Origin: Sipunculus nudus
Lineage: Eukaryota; Annelida; Sipuncula; Golfingiida; Sipunculidae
Direction: 5' to 3'
Length of the DNA stretch: 64,000 nt
Assembly (NCBI GenBank): GCA_026874595.1
Contig: CM049318.1
Span: 52,730,750-52,794,749, forward strand
Under the pieces are notes generated by a model. That model was given only the letters and a program-made list of their open reading frames with translations. It made no database searches and was not told the origin of the DNA. Positions 37,252 through 50,889 of this stretch are shown piece after piece. The translations under genes were made by a program, and so were the position numbers. Within the stretch, counting starts at the first letter, position 1; every line of letters starts with the position of its first letter.

Positions 37252-37739
37252 ACTATAATCCGTCCGACCATGGGGCGCCCACCGGCTTTTTGGCAACAAT
37301 TTGGAGATATTGATATTTCTGTCAATCGTGTTACAATGACAGAAAATTAGGAGAATTCTGGCAATAGAGAATAACGGATTTGAGTCAAATTTGTTAAATG
37401 TATTCTCTCCATATGATTCCTCATGAAGCGACATCATAGGATGGCGTCTTTAAGCTGACGATGTTTTTTATATTTATAGTACCAAGTATTAAAATAATCC
37501 AATCAGCGTCTGTCAAAAAATGTCCATGACCCTGACACTTCAGTATGTCGTGACAGGAATAGACTTTTCTTTAATATTAGGTTAAATATTTCGCTCAAAT
37601 TCTATGCATGGTATGGTGTTGTTCTTCTTCGAAATAATTACCGGAATGCCTGGTTTGTTTTCTTAGGTAATTTTTCAAACTAAATAGACTAAATAAATGT
37701 CAAAATCGATGGGCGCCCCTTGGTGGGACGGACTATAGT
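37252..37739. mobile_element. 488-bp MITE with inverted ends and TA target duplication
   Basis: The left end ACTATAATCCGTCCGACCA, continuing through GGGGCGCCCA, pairs with the reverse complement of the right end ACTATAGTCCGTCCCACCA with the same continuation; about 27 of 31 positions match. TA flanks both ends (37250-37251 and 37740-37741), the target site of Tc1/mariner-type elements. No transposase frame inside, so it is non-autonomous. Confidence 0.85.
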
Positions 37740-38261
37740 TATAATCCCCGAGAACCACTGCATGATGAACAATGGGACTTCTATGATATAGTTTATTTTA
37801 TTCACCGCAACGCATGTTCAAACACTGATACTGAACTCCTTGTAAACGTGATATGACACGTCACTCAAGGTTCATATCATAAACATGTCTATTGTTCATA
37901 TCAATTTCCGTAGGAAATATAGCTTATACATTTTGACACGGTGAGCTTATATCTGCACATCCGCGGTGTAATCAGAGACGCAACATCTCGAATGAAATCA
38001 ACAAGCTTAATTTGTGTTACGTCACTGTGATCTGTGACGCACCGCCCAGTAATGAAACTGACAACATACTTGGACCCTGGATGCTAGGGCATGTGCACTG
38101 TTAAAGCGTTTTACTTTAGTACGTGAAAATAGATATTGTAAACGGTTCTGTTAACAACATGCGTGGCCGTTACATAAAAATATTTTGAATCTGCTTGTTC
38201 GATCGGTATTGCCTTCCGGGCACCCTTTGGCCCTGCGGTTAAAACAAGGGCCAAAAACAAT

Positions 38262-39297
38262 AATAGTCCCCCGCAAAATGTTAACCAAGGAAAGTGTTGC
38301 ATCAGTGATACTTAAATTTTCCGAAACCTTGGCAAGAACCCATTTTTTTAAAAATAAAATTGCAACGTATAAACTGAATTTAAAACAGAAAATGCATGGT
38401 TACCTATTTAGTTATCCAGATGACCATGTTTTACTTTTATGCAGAAAATCTTTAAACAGAGGTGGCGACAACTGCAGGTTTTTAAAACATATGCAAATCA
38501 TGTGACCAATATGCCCTAATTTGGTAATAATTGGTGAAGTAGTTCATTCGAAAAAAAAATGTAAGAGAGTATGCATCATATATGGAAACATGTAAAATCA
38601 AAAAATTTCGCGATGAGCAAAATTTAAACTCCGGTGGAAACAGTGTGAAAATGATTCCGTTTAATACTGTACGTACTGTAATATCCAAGAAATCCTTGCG
38701 TTTGATTTGAAGGGTAAAGTGTTCTTATGTACTGATTAATCTGAAGGAAAGTGAAAAAGACCATTTAAGAGCGCAAAAAGTGATTAATTATAAGCAGCGC
38801 CCCCTGCAGGTTATAATCACTCCCGTCATGTGCCGAGTACGTCTGTAATATTTGGTAAAGGAAGCAGCAAGGGTCTGAGAGTACAAAGTAAAAGAATGGG
38901 GCGAGTCGGACGCACGGTAGGACGCAAAGGAATTCAGAAAATTTCGCGACAAAATTTTCAGTCTAATAATAATTCTATTCAATATAGTATTCATGAAATT
39001 CCCCCATCTCAACTCCAAAGAATCCTTGCATATGATTCAGAGGCTAGTATTCTTATCTACTGACTTAACTGAAGGAAAAGTAAAAAAGTATTTTCGAGCG
39101 CAGAGAAGTCGTTAACCAGAGGGGGCGCCATCTGCAGGTTATAATCAGATATATAATAACTCAAGTCACATGCGAAGTCTGTAAAATTTGTTGAAAAAAG
39201 CAAAGGTCTCGGGTATATGTGGTGAAAGAATGGAGCCGACGGACGGACAGACGCATACCAATTTATTAGTCCTCCCTCCTACTGCGGGGGACTAACA
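38262..39297. mobile_element. Possible ~1-kb non-autonomous element with short inverted ends and internal repeats
   Basis: TAGTCCCCCGCA at the left end is repeated inverted as TGCGGGGGACTA at the right. The interior holds two diverged ~330-bp direct units (about 38683-39010 and 39011-39250; shared CTGCAGGTTATAATCA, GAGCGCA and AATCCTTGC) and a weaker third before them. The short ends and lack of an obvious target duplication keep this tentative. Confidence 0.45.
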
Positions 39298-39299
39298 AA

Positions 39300-40476
39300 T
39301 ACTACACCACAGAAGCAATTTGACCTTCTGATATAAAAATTTCGAAGATTTTTTGTTCAATATAAATGCCGACAGAATTATTCGGTTTAAACCAAATGCA
39401 GGAACCCTAAAAAAGGCTCAGATTTTGCCTCTGGTGGGGTATTCATACCTTTACTTCTGCATGTTGATTTTTGATTTTAATGCTTCATAGGCAAGACCTC
39501 AGTCCCCCCACCCCTCCCAAGGATATCCCTTTAACGTAAAATATCATGGACATTTGAGAAAATGGCCACCCCTTTCCGGGGTGGTAGAATATTACAACGC
39601 AAGACGCTGGTTACAACAACTCTGGGGGAAAAAGGATATTCAGAGATTTCCACAGATGCTTGCGCATTCCGTTTTTATACGCAACCAGTGGTATGGGGAT
39701 TTTGACAGAAATAACTGCACACCCTAAGTGATGGGGAGGGGGGATGAAGACTGCCAGCCCACCAATCCACATTCTCACAAAGCATACACAAAAACATCAC
39801 TGAGTCCCTTTTAATCCAATCTATTACTAACAATGTCAAAATTTATTAAGTATACAAAATATTAATAACAGTATAAATTTTCAAAGAATAACAGTGTTGT
39901 GGCATGGTGTTTTAAAAGTCAGAAACTAACAAATTTAAAAACCGATTGTGTTTGCTCATATATATCTAACAAACATTCGAAAGTTAATAATTAGGCATAG
40001 GTCGCATAATCATATTTTGATAAAGAATAAATAAGACATGCACCCCGTTTAAATTTCTCACGTTAACAATTAATATGTACGTACCAATATCTCAAAAAGC
40101 TATAACAAATTACCATAACAGGAATTTATTTTGTGTCAAAATCTAAAGAGCACATTTTAGTTATGGCAAACTCAATATCGATAGTACGGCCCGTAATAAG
40201 CACACATGGCAAAATCTATATGTAAATATGTCTCAACTTACAGCTCGGAGCAACATCAAATTCAAAAACTGGTAAAACTGGTGCTTTATATATACATTTC
40301 GTGAACTCTAACAGCTGAAGACCCGAAGCAAAATCCGGCCCAATATAACGGTGATTAAAATTACAGCGGGAATTCACAGTATTGCTGATAATTCTGTGAA
40401 GCTCTCACTCCATGCATGATGATATGAATTTGTTTTTCGAGCATTATTTGTATGGTTTATCACTGGATGGAAGTGT
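39300..40476. other. Stretch 3-prime of the Reeler gene
   Basis: No coding signal seen. On the minus strand an AATAAA lies at 40125-40130, about 350 bp past the Reeler gene stop, and could be its poly(A) signal. Confidence 0.4.
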
Positions 40477-40556
40477 TTAAAAGACAAGGGACAAGAAGAC
40501 GAGCACCATCGCAGCGACGGAGAAGTAGGCGCGTCCGGCAGAGGACCACTGTCCAT
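40477..40556 (-). CDS. Reeler gene exon 8
   Basis: Encodes DGQWSSAGRAYFSVAAMV and a leucine and valine-rich end before TAA. Small residues followed by a terminal hydrophobic tail fit a GPI-transamidase signal; a C-terminal membrane anchor is the alternative. Confidence 0.82.
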
Positions 40557-42574
40557 CTGAAATGAAAAGGACCATACATTAGGCTATACAGGAAAAAAAT
40601 ATTGTTCAACGGATTCGCCTCTCCCTTTTTATATATATGTTTGTCTTTGGCAAATGAAGATCAGGTCCTTTGGAATGTTACTAATGTTGTGCTATGGCAC
40701 AAATTCCAAAGGAATTTCTTAAACATATGGCAAATGGGCTAACATTTGTCTTTATTATTTCACCATTTCAAGAACTTGAGCAAATTTTTGTACTTTCTGT
40801 TTAAGCTGTTTAAGTGGTGTCAAAACTGGTAAAGAAAGAGTTTCGCCGGCTCGTATCATATTTTTGTTCAAGGAGTCCTCAGAACATAGTTTTGTATGGC
40901 CTTAATTGAGTAACAGATTTTTCGTTGATAAGAACGATCTTATTATAAATCATATGTTACATATTTTTCTTATCGACAATAATGCACATCATCTGCTTTG
41001 TTTTCTCAACTGGATTAATGAAAACTACATTACCAAGGCATTTATAATTATACATGACTTCGAAAGAAAGGTTTTATATATAATAAAACTGTAAAACTCC
41101 CCAAATGTATCTGCAAAACTACCCAAAAGTAAAAGTTTTCCAACAGATCCCAAATACTGAGAGATAGGGTTATAATGTTAATTATAGAAAATTTCAAATT
41201 TTCTAAATATAGAGAAATTCTGAAATTACATATATTCACTCCAAGACAGCTTTGAAATTATGTAGAGATAAGGTTATGAATCAAAAGGAAGCCATTTTGA
41301 TAATGATTAACATCCTGACCTTTGACCTCTGGTTCCACATCCTCGTCGGGCTTGATCTCTGCCTCCTCCTCCTCTGGAGTGACGGGCTCTTGGGGTTTCT
41401 TTGGCAGTCTGTCGTATTCCTCTTGATCTCTGATCTCAGCCTGGATACGCTCCTGTAATCAATTCGTTGTTCTCAACAAGATTTTAATTCCTCAGCAGTA
41501 GGGTACATACCAACCGCGCTCTTAGGCTATTCACTTGACAAACTGATGTTACAGTAACATTTTACAAATGTGAAATCAATAGATCTAAAGTGGTATATTG
41601 CACAGATTAAGAACGTTACCTTCTGAAACCAATATATACGTAAGAACTACGTTTACCTTACTTTTTGTATTGAACAGATCCTTGCTCAAAAAATGTTATC
41701 AAGACATGATGAACTTGCGCTAAATCAGTTAAATGTTGGCAATAGGCACCGGACTTTTTCATAAATCATGGAAAACAAAAGAATTCACTCCGATAGCTGC
41801 CAACGTTTTATGCCATCAGGCACATCCTGAGCTACGGATAGACCTAAACACACACAAAGCCCGGTTTTTGGAAGGACTCAAGAATCTTACGGGAAATTCT
41901 GGTTACACACGAGTTCCGGAAGAACTCAAGACTACCCAATTAAGTTATGGAAGAACCCAGACCCACACTAGTTACGGAAGAAAACAGGCATACCTTGGTT
42001 ACGGAAGACCTCAGAATACCAAATAACAGGAAGAACTTAGATACACACACGAGCTCAAAAAGAACTCAGGCACACCCAAGTTACGGAGGGAACCCTAGAG
42101 CCGCACAAATTCTAGAAGAACTCAGGCATGCCTAAGTTATGAAAAACCTATAGTCCCGGGAGAACTCTGGCATATCCGAGTTACGTGCGATCCCAGACAC
42201 TCACGAGTTCCAGCAGAATACCAAACACATGGAGAGTCCAAGACATACACGAGCTCCGGAAATCTCAGGCATACCCAAGCTACAGGAGAACCAATGGAAC
42301 AACACATTAATAAAAGAACCATGTACCTGTCTTGCTCTCTCCTCCTCTGCTACCAATCTCTCATACTCCATCTCCTCTTCGTGGATTTCTCTCTCGTGCG
42401 CCAGTCTCTCACGCTCTGCCTCTTTCTGCCATTCTCCTTCGCTGTACTGATCTTCCTCCATGATCTGAAAGAAATAAGAAACATATCAAGAATGGAAGGT
42501 ACAAACAATAACGGAGTGGCGTCAATTTTTCTTCCAGGGTGGGGGGATGACTTTGTATTTATATATACACACAC

Positions 42575-42615
<41 letters not shown>

Positions 42616-45600
42616 AATCAGCATTTCTGAGTGACATATTCAACTATATATATATGTATATATATAATTATTATTATATATACTTAATCATATTTTAAAT
42701 AATTTTGAATAATAATAATGATTTAGAAAAAATAAGTTATTTTGTGAATTCTAAGCAAGATTTAGATATAACATTGATTAGTAAACGGATCCAAAGTCTT
42801 TAATTCTATTAATTAATTAAATTCATTCGCAATATTATAATATTATTCTCTGAAAAGTGGGGGGGGGGAAATTATATAGTATATATAATTATATATACGC
42901 CCCTGCAATAATGGGACTCAATATAGAGCAAACCTCTGCCACGACAAAATGGTACTACAAGATCAACCTAAATTTATCCGGATCCACCCCCACTTTATCC
43001 GGATCTGCACCACTTAATCCGGATCCATACCGCTTTATCTGGATCCGCACCACTTTTTCAGCAGTGTTTACGTAAGCCTGCAAACTAGCGAACACACACA
43101 GTCGAAGGAAAAAAACAACATTCTTAGTGGAGATAAAAGAAATGTTTATCAAGTCTTAAAATTAACAGTAAAAACTATAAAATATTTGCACATATCCCTT
43201 AATTTTGATATTTAAACTTTGTATTTGAATGATATCTTTAAATCATAAGTGTATTTATCTAAACAGAATATATTTGCATTTAATATTACATAAGAAAGGT
43301 TATTAAAAACTGATGGTACATTGCGCTCTTGTTTAAATATCACATTTTGAAACACAAGAGGGAACCTGTGTAATAAGAACACCCTTGGAACTGACCAAAA
43401 GATTAATTCACCGGTAGTCTTATTAGATAGGTCAGTTATAACCAAGGCATATGGCCCTCACATGGGGGTCACATCAGACAGGTGAACTTTCTGACAGGTT
43501 CCATTGTATAAACCTATAGCAGTTCTCTACTTCTAAACCGTACCTCCTGACGACGTTTCTCCAAGGCTTTCTTGGCGAGTTCCTGTTCGCCCCGTGGATC
43601 GTGGAGCCCCTCAGTGTCCATGTGGTCGCGCCTCAGAGACTCCTTTCTTTCCTCCTCCTCACGACGCTCTGGCTCATTGGGATCTTCCTTTGGACCTTCA
43701 CTGGAACCAAAAGGGTTAAAGTGACATTGTTAGGTTAATATTAAATCTATATAAATGTATGTGCTCTTTGAAAATGCATGTACAACGGCGCTGTAATGAT
43801 ATACAATTTAGCTCAGCTAACTGAAAGTCAACTGAGGAATAGAAATGGCGCTTGGTCCGTCGTCCCCCGTCCATCCGGTTCCATTAGCAAGGCACAAATC
43901 GTAATGGCTTATCCTAGAAGCTCTTAAGTTAACATTCATGGAGATCAATAAAAATTCTCCTTGGAAACCTGAAATTATGTCACTGCGACCTATATCACTG
44001 AGCTATTAGACTTGTTTCTATTTTACCATGACGGCTCAATGAAAGAACTTCAGAGTTATAGTATTGTCAGTTGGTGAACCACTTCACTCAAGACCATCTT
44101 TATCGATGCCATTAGACTACTGAGACTAACTGCTGTTAAAATTTAATACTAATGTCATCATCGAAAGATATCACGAATTTTGCAACAGTAAAAATCACAA
44201 GGAAAACCCAGCTCAGTAACGTGATTTTTAACTGGACAAACTGTCAGGTTAAAATCCTTCATCCCCTTCATTTTTACGGACTTTGACTTTGTAACGATTT
44301 AATTTAAGATAACTCTTTAGATTCTACTGTAAATAACTTGTATTCAAAGTTCCGTAAACACTTTTAACACAGGCTTTCATTTAAACCTACACCTATTTTA
44401 CAACACTGAAAAAATACGTCCTCTAAAAGTAAAAAAAAAAATAAAATTTTCTTTCAATGTTTCAGTGAAATGATGCTTACTCCTCAGATTCGGTTTCAGA
44501 TTCTTCTTCAGCATCAGTTTCCTCATCATCGTGGACTGGTGCCTTGCTCCTTTCACTCTCCTCGGCAGCAGTTGGATGGCGAGGAGCCTCGGCGGCGTGT
44601 AACTGAAAAACAAAGATGGCGACTTACACTACGCACACAAGCCCCGATCAGGCTGATCCATGTGATAATATTCACAATTGAATTTTAAAATCTACCTGAG
44701 ATACATCAGTGTGACATTATTTTGGTATGTATACAATCTAGCGCACTTTCAGAGCAGCCTAGATCATTTATTAATTTTGGGAACCTGGTAACAATAAAAA
44801 TTTAGATATCTTTCCAAAACAAAATACGAATCTCAAATGGTATGGTATGGTATGGTATTAGTATTAAATTGTTACTTTTAATATCTCGGTCATCTGTTAA
44901 ACTACGGTATTTCTTTCTGAACGAATGTTTATAGTTTCATCTACTTCTGCCAGGTGGCGCTCAAACCTAATGGAAAATTTATCATAGTGAAGTCCCATAT
45001 ATGCAAATTTTCTTCTGGCAAATATCGCACCGAATGACTTCATTCATCAGGCATCATTTTGATAGTGTCTGCCACTTAATTAAGTTATATATGACACAGT
45101 ACCTGGGCTAGAAACATGTCAAGCAATGCCTGGAGAATTATATTGGATGATTATTATGGTAAGTCACAATGCAGCCCCTGAATCCGACAGCTGAGGAAGC
45201 CATAACGACAACTTAGGTAATAGCACACTGGAAGCAGTTTAATTGCATGGCCCATTATCTGAACTTAAAGTGCATCCCTTGCATACTTAAACATACCGTA
45301 AAGTTGCCTTCACGAAATAAATCGTTGCCATACACCGGAACAGAACGAGGCTGCCATAAAGGGCTCTTAACAGTGATGATTATCCGTGCGTGAACAACGC
45401 AAGACACTCCCAACGTTCCGAAATGTAGGACAACGTTAGGCATGGAAAACCACAGGGATTGAATTCAATATCTTGTGAGCTTATGCCATATGCGGGTATT
45501 TAAGGGATCAGTAACCATGCCGTCAGCTTTGTCAACGAAAACAATCTGTTACCATGTCAGTAACGACGTCAACGAGGAAATATTTTTTTTTTATTTAAAA

Positions 45601-47798
45601 CACATCCTACAAAACCGCCTATTTTTAAATCCACTTTTATCAGCGGCAATAACATATATTTAAATACGGAGTTAAACCTAATAATCACACTTGTTTTAAC
45701 ATAACTGCATAACTAGTAAGCAAACAGGTATATGTATTTTGCACTGTTAATGGCACTGTCCTATGATAACAGTAATGAAATTCTTTTGTTAATTTCAGTT
45801 TAAACCCGCATATTTACGAGGACATAAATGATAAACCAAAAGTAAGTATACTTACATCACGGGCAGCAATCCCGATCATCTGGGAGTTAAAAATCCAGAA
45901 CTTGCCTCCATCTGACGCGGAGATACCGATACTTGAAAATAATAATAATAATAATAATTAAAATAATAACAAAACTTTTAGACCTTTATTAAGGAAAAGG
46001 AGACTGCTTCCTTCATCTGTAACAGGACTACACCGTATTCTAGAAGAAAATACATTAATTTGATACGAGTTGGGATAAAAGTTTAGGAGTATAAAGGAGT
46101 TTTCAGCCTAAAATACAAGATAAAATCTAGAAAATCTCCCGCACAATTGTGGTTTGCACCTTAAATTTAACATTACCATCTACTCTTTCAGATGTGTTTT
46201 ATTGATTTAAGATGGCTGCACTAATATGACTGCATCACTTACACGGACATTCAAGAATACAACTGCAGGCTTTTATAATACATTTATATAACAATAATTA
46301 TTATATAATAAGCAATATACTGGAAACAACGGTGCAGTGGAATAAAATTATAGGAAAATATAGAAGATTAGCCTAAATGCTGGAGAATATGCGAAATTGT
46401 AAGTGACATTTTTTTCATGGAGGATATATGGGAAAGATGGGAGTCAGCAGGAGACTTGCAATAACGACACGTGTTTATGGAAACCAGTCTTTCAAAGTGG
46501 CTTTAATAAAACTCCTGTGCAAAAACTTCTGACACAAGAGGTTTAGGTATGTGTTGGCTGTTGGTTTTATGTCAGTTTCGGAGGATGGGCTACAATCGAA
46601 CTTCGTTTGGATTCCAGGGACCAAAATGACTAAAAGTAGCACACACATATACACACACATATGTATATATATTAGTGAAGCTATGAAAAGTATTGCAAGT
46701 AAAGGATATAGATTAATATACAAGTAATAGAAAATCTTACGAAAAAAATTACGATTGAATTGACAGCGTCACTGAAATAACTGCTACCAAATGATTTTTC
46801 ACTGTATGGTACTCTTCGAGGCGCCAAATTCGAAATTTCATATCTATATTATAAAATGAATTTCTTACTCGAACTCCACTTCGTTTGCGGTGATGTCTCC
46901 GGGAACAATCCACTCAAAATTGATGACCTGGATGCCCTGGTTAGGTTTGCTGATAAGTGTGTCTTTGGAATGCTGACAGTCAGAGGTTGTCACCACCGTG
47001 TCAGAGGGGTCCACGCTGAACATGCCGATGGCTTTCTCCGTCATGGGCAGACGCCCCTGGATTATGAAGGAATCAAACTTGACCGAGCTGGAATTCACGG
47101 TGACTGAAAATACAAAATGATATCAAATCAATATGACAAAACCCACCTGTCAGTTTTCAGCAACTATCTGCATAGTAGGGTTCCCGCCAGGCTTCTGAAG
47201 AATTATGAGCACTTAGCCAAATTTGTAGGAGTTTTAAGGAACTTCCAAAAATATTGGAACTTTCTTTAAAAAATATATAGGACACAAATATCGTTACTCA
47301 GAGCAGAATGTGAGGGTCTGTTTTAATTTGTTTCAAGGGCTGTACATGTATAAGTGTAATACGCAAGAGCTGAATGTGTTCAATAATAACGCACCTAAAT
47401 AATCATTGTACACTGTGTGCAGTGAGAAACTTATAGGAAAATATAGGCGACCGTAATCTGAATACTAGAAAATATGGCACATTATAGAAGATATCTTTAA
47501 TATGAAAATTAAAGAGAATATAGAATTTATAGAAATTAGCGGAAAACAATCGCAAATATTCGAGTGTTTTGAATCCTCAGTTATTCTTGCTACTTCTACA
47601 ATCTGAAGAAAAATTAAATGTAGATTCCGGATCCGGAGGATTTTATAATTTGTAATTCTTACAATAATGTTCCTGAGAACAACACTACGTCATGTTTTTC
47701 TTTTTTTGATCCGAATGTCAATCATACCGAAGAGAAAAATTGTGAATAGCATTATTCCAGCTTACAGTTAACCTATATGAAACAAAATCGATATATAC

Positions 47799-47882
<84 letters not shown>

Positions 47883-49331
47883 TTAAATCAATTTAAAGGC
47901 TACACAATAGGGGAAAACTTCAGTGCAACAAGCTGAAATTTGTATATATATTTAATTATAAATATATTTTTTTTATATTTTTTCTCGGCACTTAATTGTT
48001 TGCATTGCATTTACCCATACCATCCGAGCCATGGAGAGTACCTCGCAAGAGTTATTATAACAAGTTGTACAATATATGTAAAATAAAGGTAATCTTGTAC
48101 TGAAATCGATTGTTAAATCTGAGCAATCAATCATCCAACAATCTTTTAGTTACAGCCTTCAATAAAATAACTTTCCTAATGATCTAATTATTTGAAATAC
48201 CTAAAAATGCACAAACTTTACATATAACCCACATACAGAAACCAGGAAAATGATGAAATAATGCTTTTTGCAGGAGGTAATTTAGTCTAGAGGTTTTTTG
48301 TTTATTCAAAGTTTTTTTTAATTGAAAAAAAAGTTATATCGCATTTAAATTTCTGTAAAGGGACTGAACCGGGAAGCATGAAGCGATGCCAGAACCGAAA
48401 TAATTTTACTAAAAGGAAGTTCGGTTGGAGGAAAACTGCGGAGAAAGTCCGCTGTATGTCACTGCGTGCAAAACAAAACGCTCCTATTGTGTAATATCTC
48501 TTACATATTTCACAAGGTATACATTTACACAGGCTCACGGCACCTAATTTAAACAAGGAACAACAGGGCACTTGCTAAAGGATTACTCCTTTTGTGCGAA
48601 AACCAGCAACCAAAAATAGTGATTTATCCTTTACAGAAAACATGCTTTCACTTTCGACGACTTACGAGCGTACAACAGGTGTACGAATTTATATGTATTT
48701 TTATATTTGAGACTTTTTCTATTAAGCAATTATGAATGCACATTGTCGCATTCATTACCTCTGGGATTTATGGAGATCTCCAGATGTAAAGTACTGCATA
48801 CGACTTACAACCTTTCGGTACCCAACAAAAGGCCCACTGACTGGATGTCTAGGTTGTCATAGGAACCAAACAGAAACTGATTTATAATATATGTTTCATG
48901 TCACATTTATTCAATTTTATTTGTCACTATTAACTATTTTGTACACTAGTAAAATCGTGTTTTCATTATTTGCTCCCTGGATGTCATCTTTGCCATGGAT
49001 AAAGGTCCAAGATCAACAAGTGAGGCCGATTGGGGTTACTGGTAGAAGAAGCCCCAGTTCACCGGTGGTGAATATACCACTGGGACCAGTGCATAACGAA
49101 CTTTCAAATTGTCAACTCGTATCTACCATGTTATCCTGCTTGAGGTTACGAATGCAGCATCAAAGACGCAAAGGGGATGGCGTCACCTCTGCGTGTGAAA
49201 AAATGTACGAAGTCTGTCACCTTACGGATAGGTATTGTTCTGGTCACCTTAATATCCTCACTACCGTTCGCACCAACTTGTACTACATTTAAACCACAAG
49301 TAAACATCCATTAAATGTCAATTTTGTTCAC

Positions 49332-49373
<42 letters not shown>

Positions 49374-50811
49374 CTTTAATTAAGCGGTTCAGTTTTGATC
49401 GTCCATTTAATCAACTTGTCATGATTATGAATACTAACTATTTAAACTAATAAACTAACTATTTACTATTTAATATATAAATCATTAAAATAAGGCTACT
49501 TTAAAACCTGCTATGACCTATATGAACTGCATAGGCAGTTGTAAGAAGGCACCCCGGTCAAAATTATTTATGTAAGGGCACAAGAAAAAAACATATACAA
49601 CAACAACAACAACAACAAAGTTTATTGTAGAAAGGCCTCATGGCCCAAAGTACAAATAACTTAAATAACATATAAATATACACAAGTTTGCCATCACTTT
49701 CTGCCAATATGTGCTTAATCATGTTAAAAGATATATATGTCGTAGAAAAGAATTGCACTGATATACACAGATGAAAATATATATGTGTACAATTATCAAT
49801 TATACATAAAATTACGGTATTCAGTGAATTTAACAATTTAAGTACTACTTTATGGAATATTATTTTCTGAAATGTTTTCCTGTCTTACTCTGTTTACCTG
49901 AAATAAATATACACCTAAATCATACTGTATCTTGTGATTCTGTGTTCTCAAAATCTGAATAAGCCCATATTTATTTTGTGGAAAATTCTGTATAAATGAT
50001 AAAAATTTATTTCTTAAATCTTTATATCTGGAACACTTGAAAAGAATATGTGCCTCATCTTCAATTTCATCATTCTTACAAAATTTACAGAGTCTCATAT
50101 CTTCTGCCTACTTCTTCTGCCTACTTCAATCTCAAAATCATGGTCACTTAGTCGAAATTTTGTTAAAACCTGTCTATAGATGTATGGGATATTATTTAAG
50201 TATCGTTCTGGTTCAATGCCTGATTTTACTTCACTATATATACTGAGTTTGGATTTTTCTTTAATTTCAGATAACATCTCTTGCTGTCCGATATCCTTGA
50301 CTCTTTGTAGAAACATATCAATAAACATTTTATACAAAACACAGATTCCACTGAAAAAAGTTGGTTGAGAAAATGTTATCTATGATGTCTTGTAATGAAC
50401 TCAGGAAAACAACTGATTGAATTCCTGATACATTATTATAAAATTCATGATGGGTGAATATATTCATCACATGTGCACTATTTTAATACAGTTTATACAC
50501 TTTCCATGATACAACGTAAACGTCTCACGATTTATAATACCTAGGTTTTTCTGACTCTGTATACACTTTTTCAATGACACTTTACAGACGTGTTCCATAA
50601 TTTTTCACTATTTTCATAAAATTTCAGTTTTTTTATGCATACTGGTTTATAAATGTGGAAAAAGTTGATAAATAAATAACGGAATTATAATATTAATATT
50701 TTAACAAAGATGTCAGAAAAATATGTACACAAGCAAAAGATATTGCATTATTAAAAGAAGTTCTTGATCTCACACATGCATGTTCCGGATCAAACACCAC
50801 ACATGGTAGTA

Positions 50812-50889
<78 letters not shown>

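Noticed and set aside
48891-49292. 133-codon plus-strand open frame in Reeler gene intron 1
   Set aside because: No recognisable domain, repeat or splice partner; could be chance or an old repeat.
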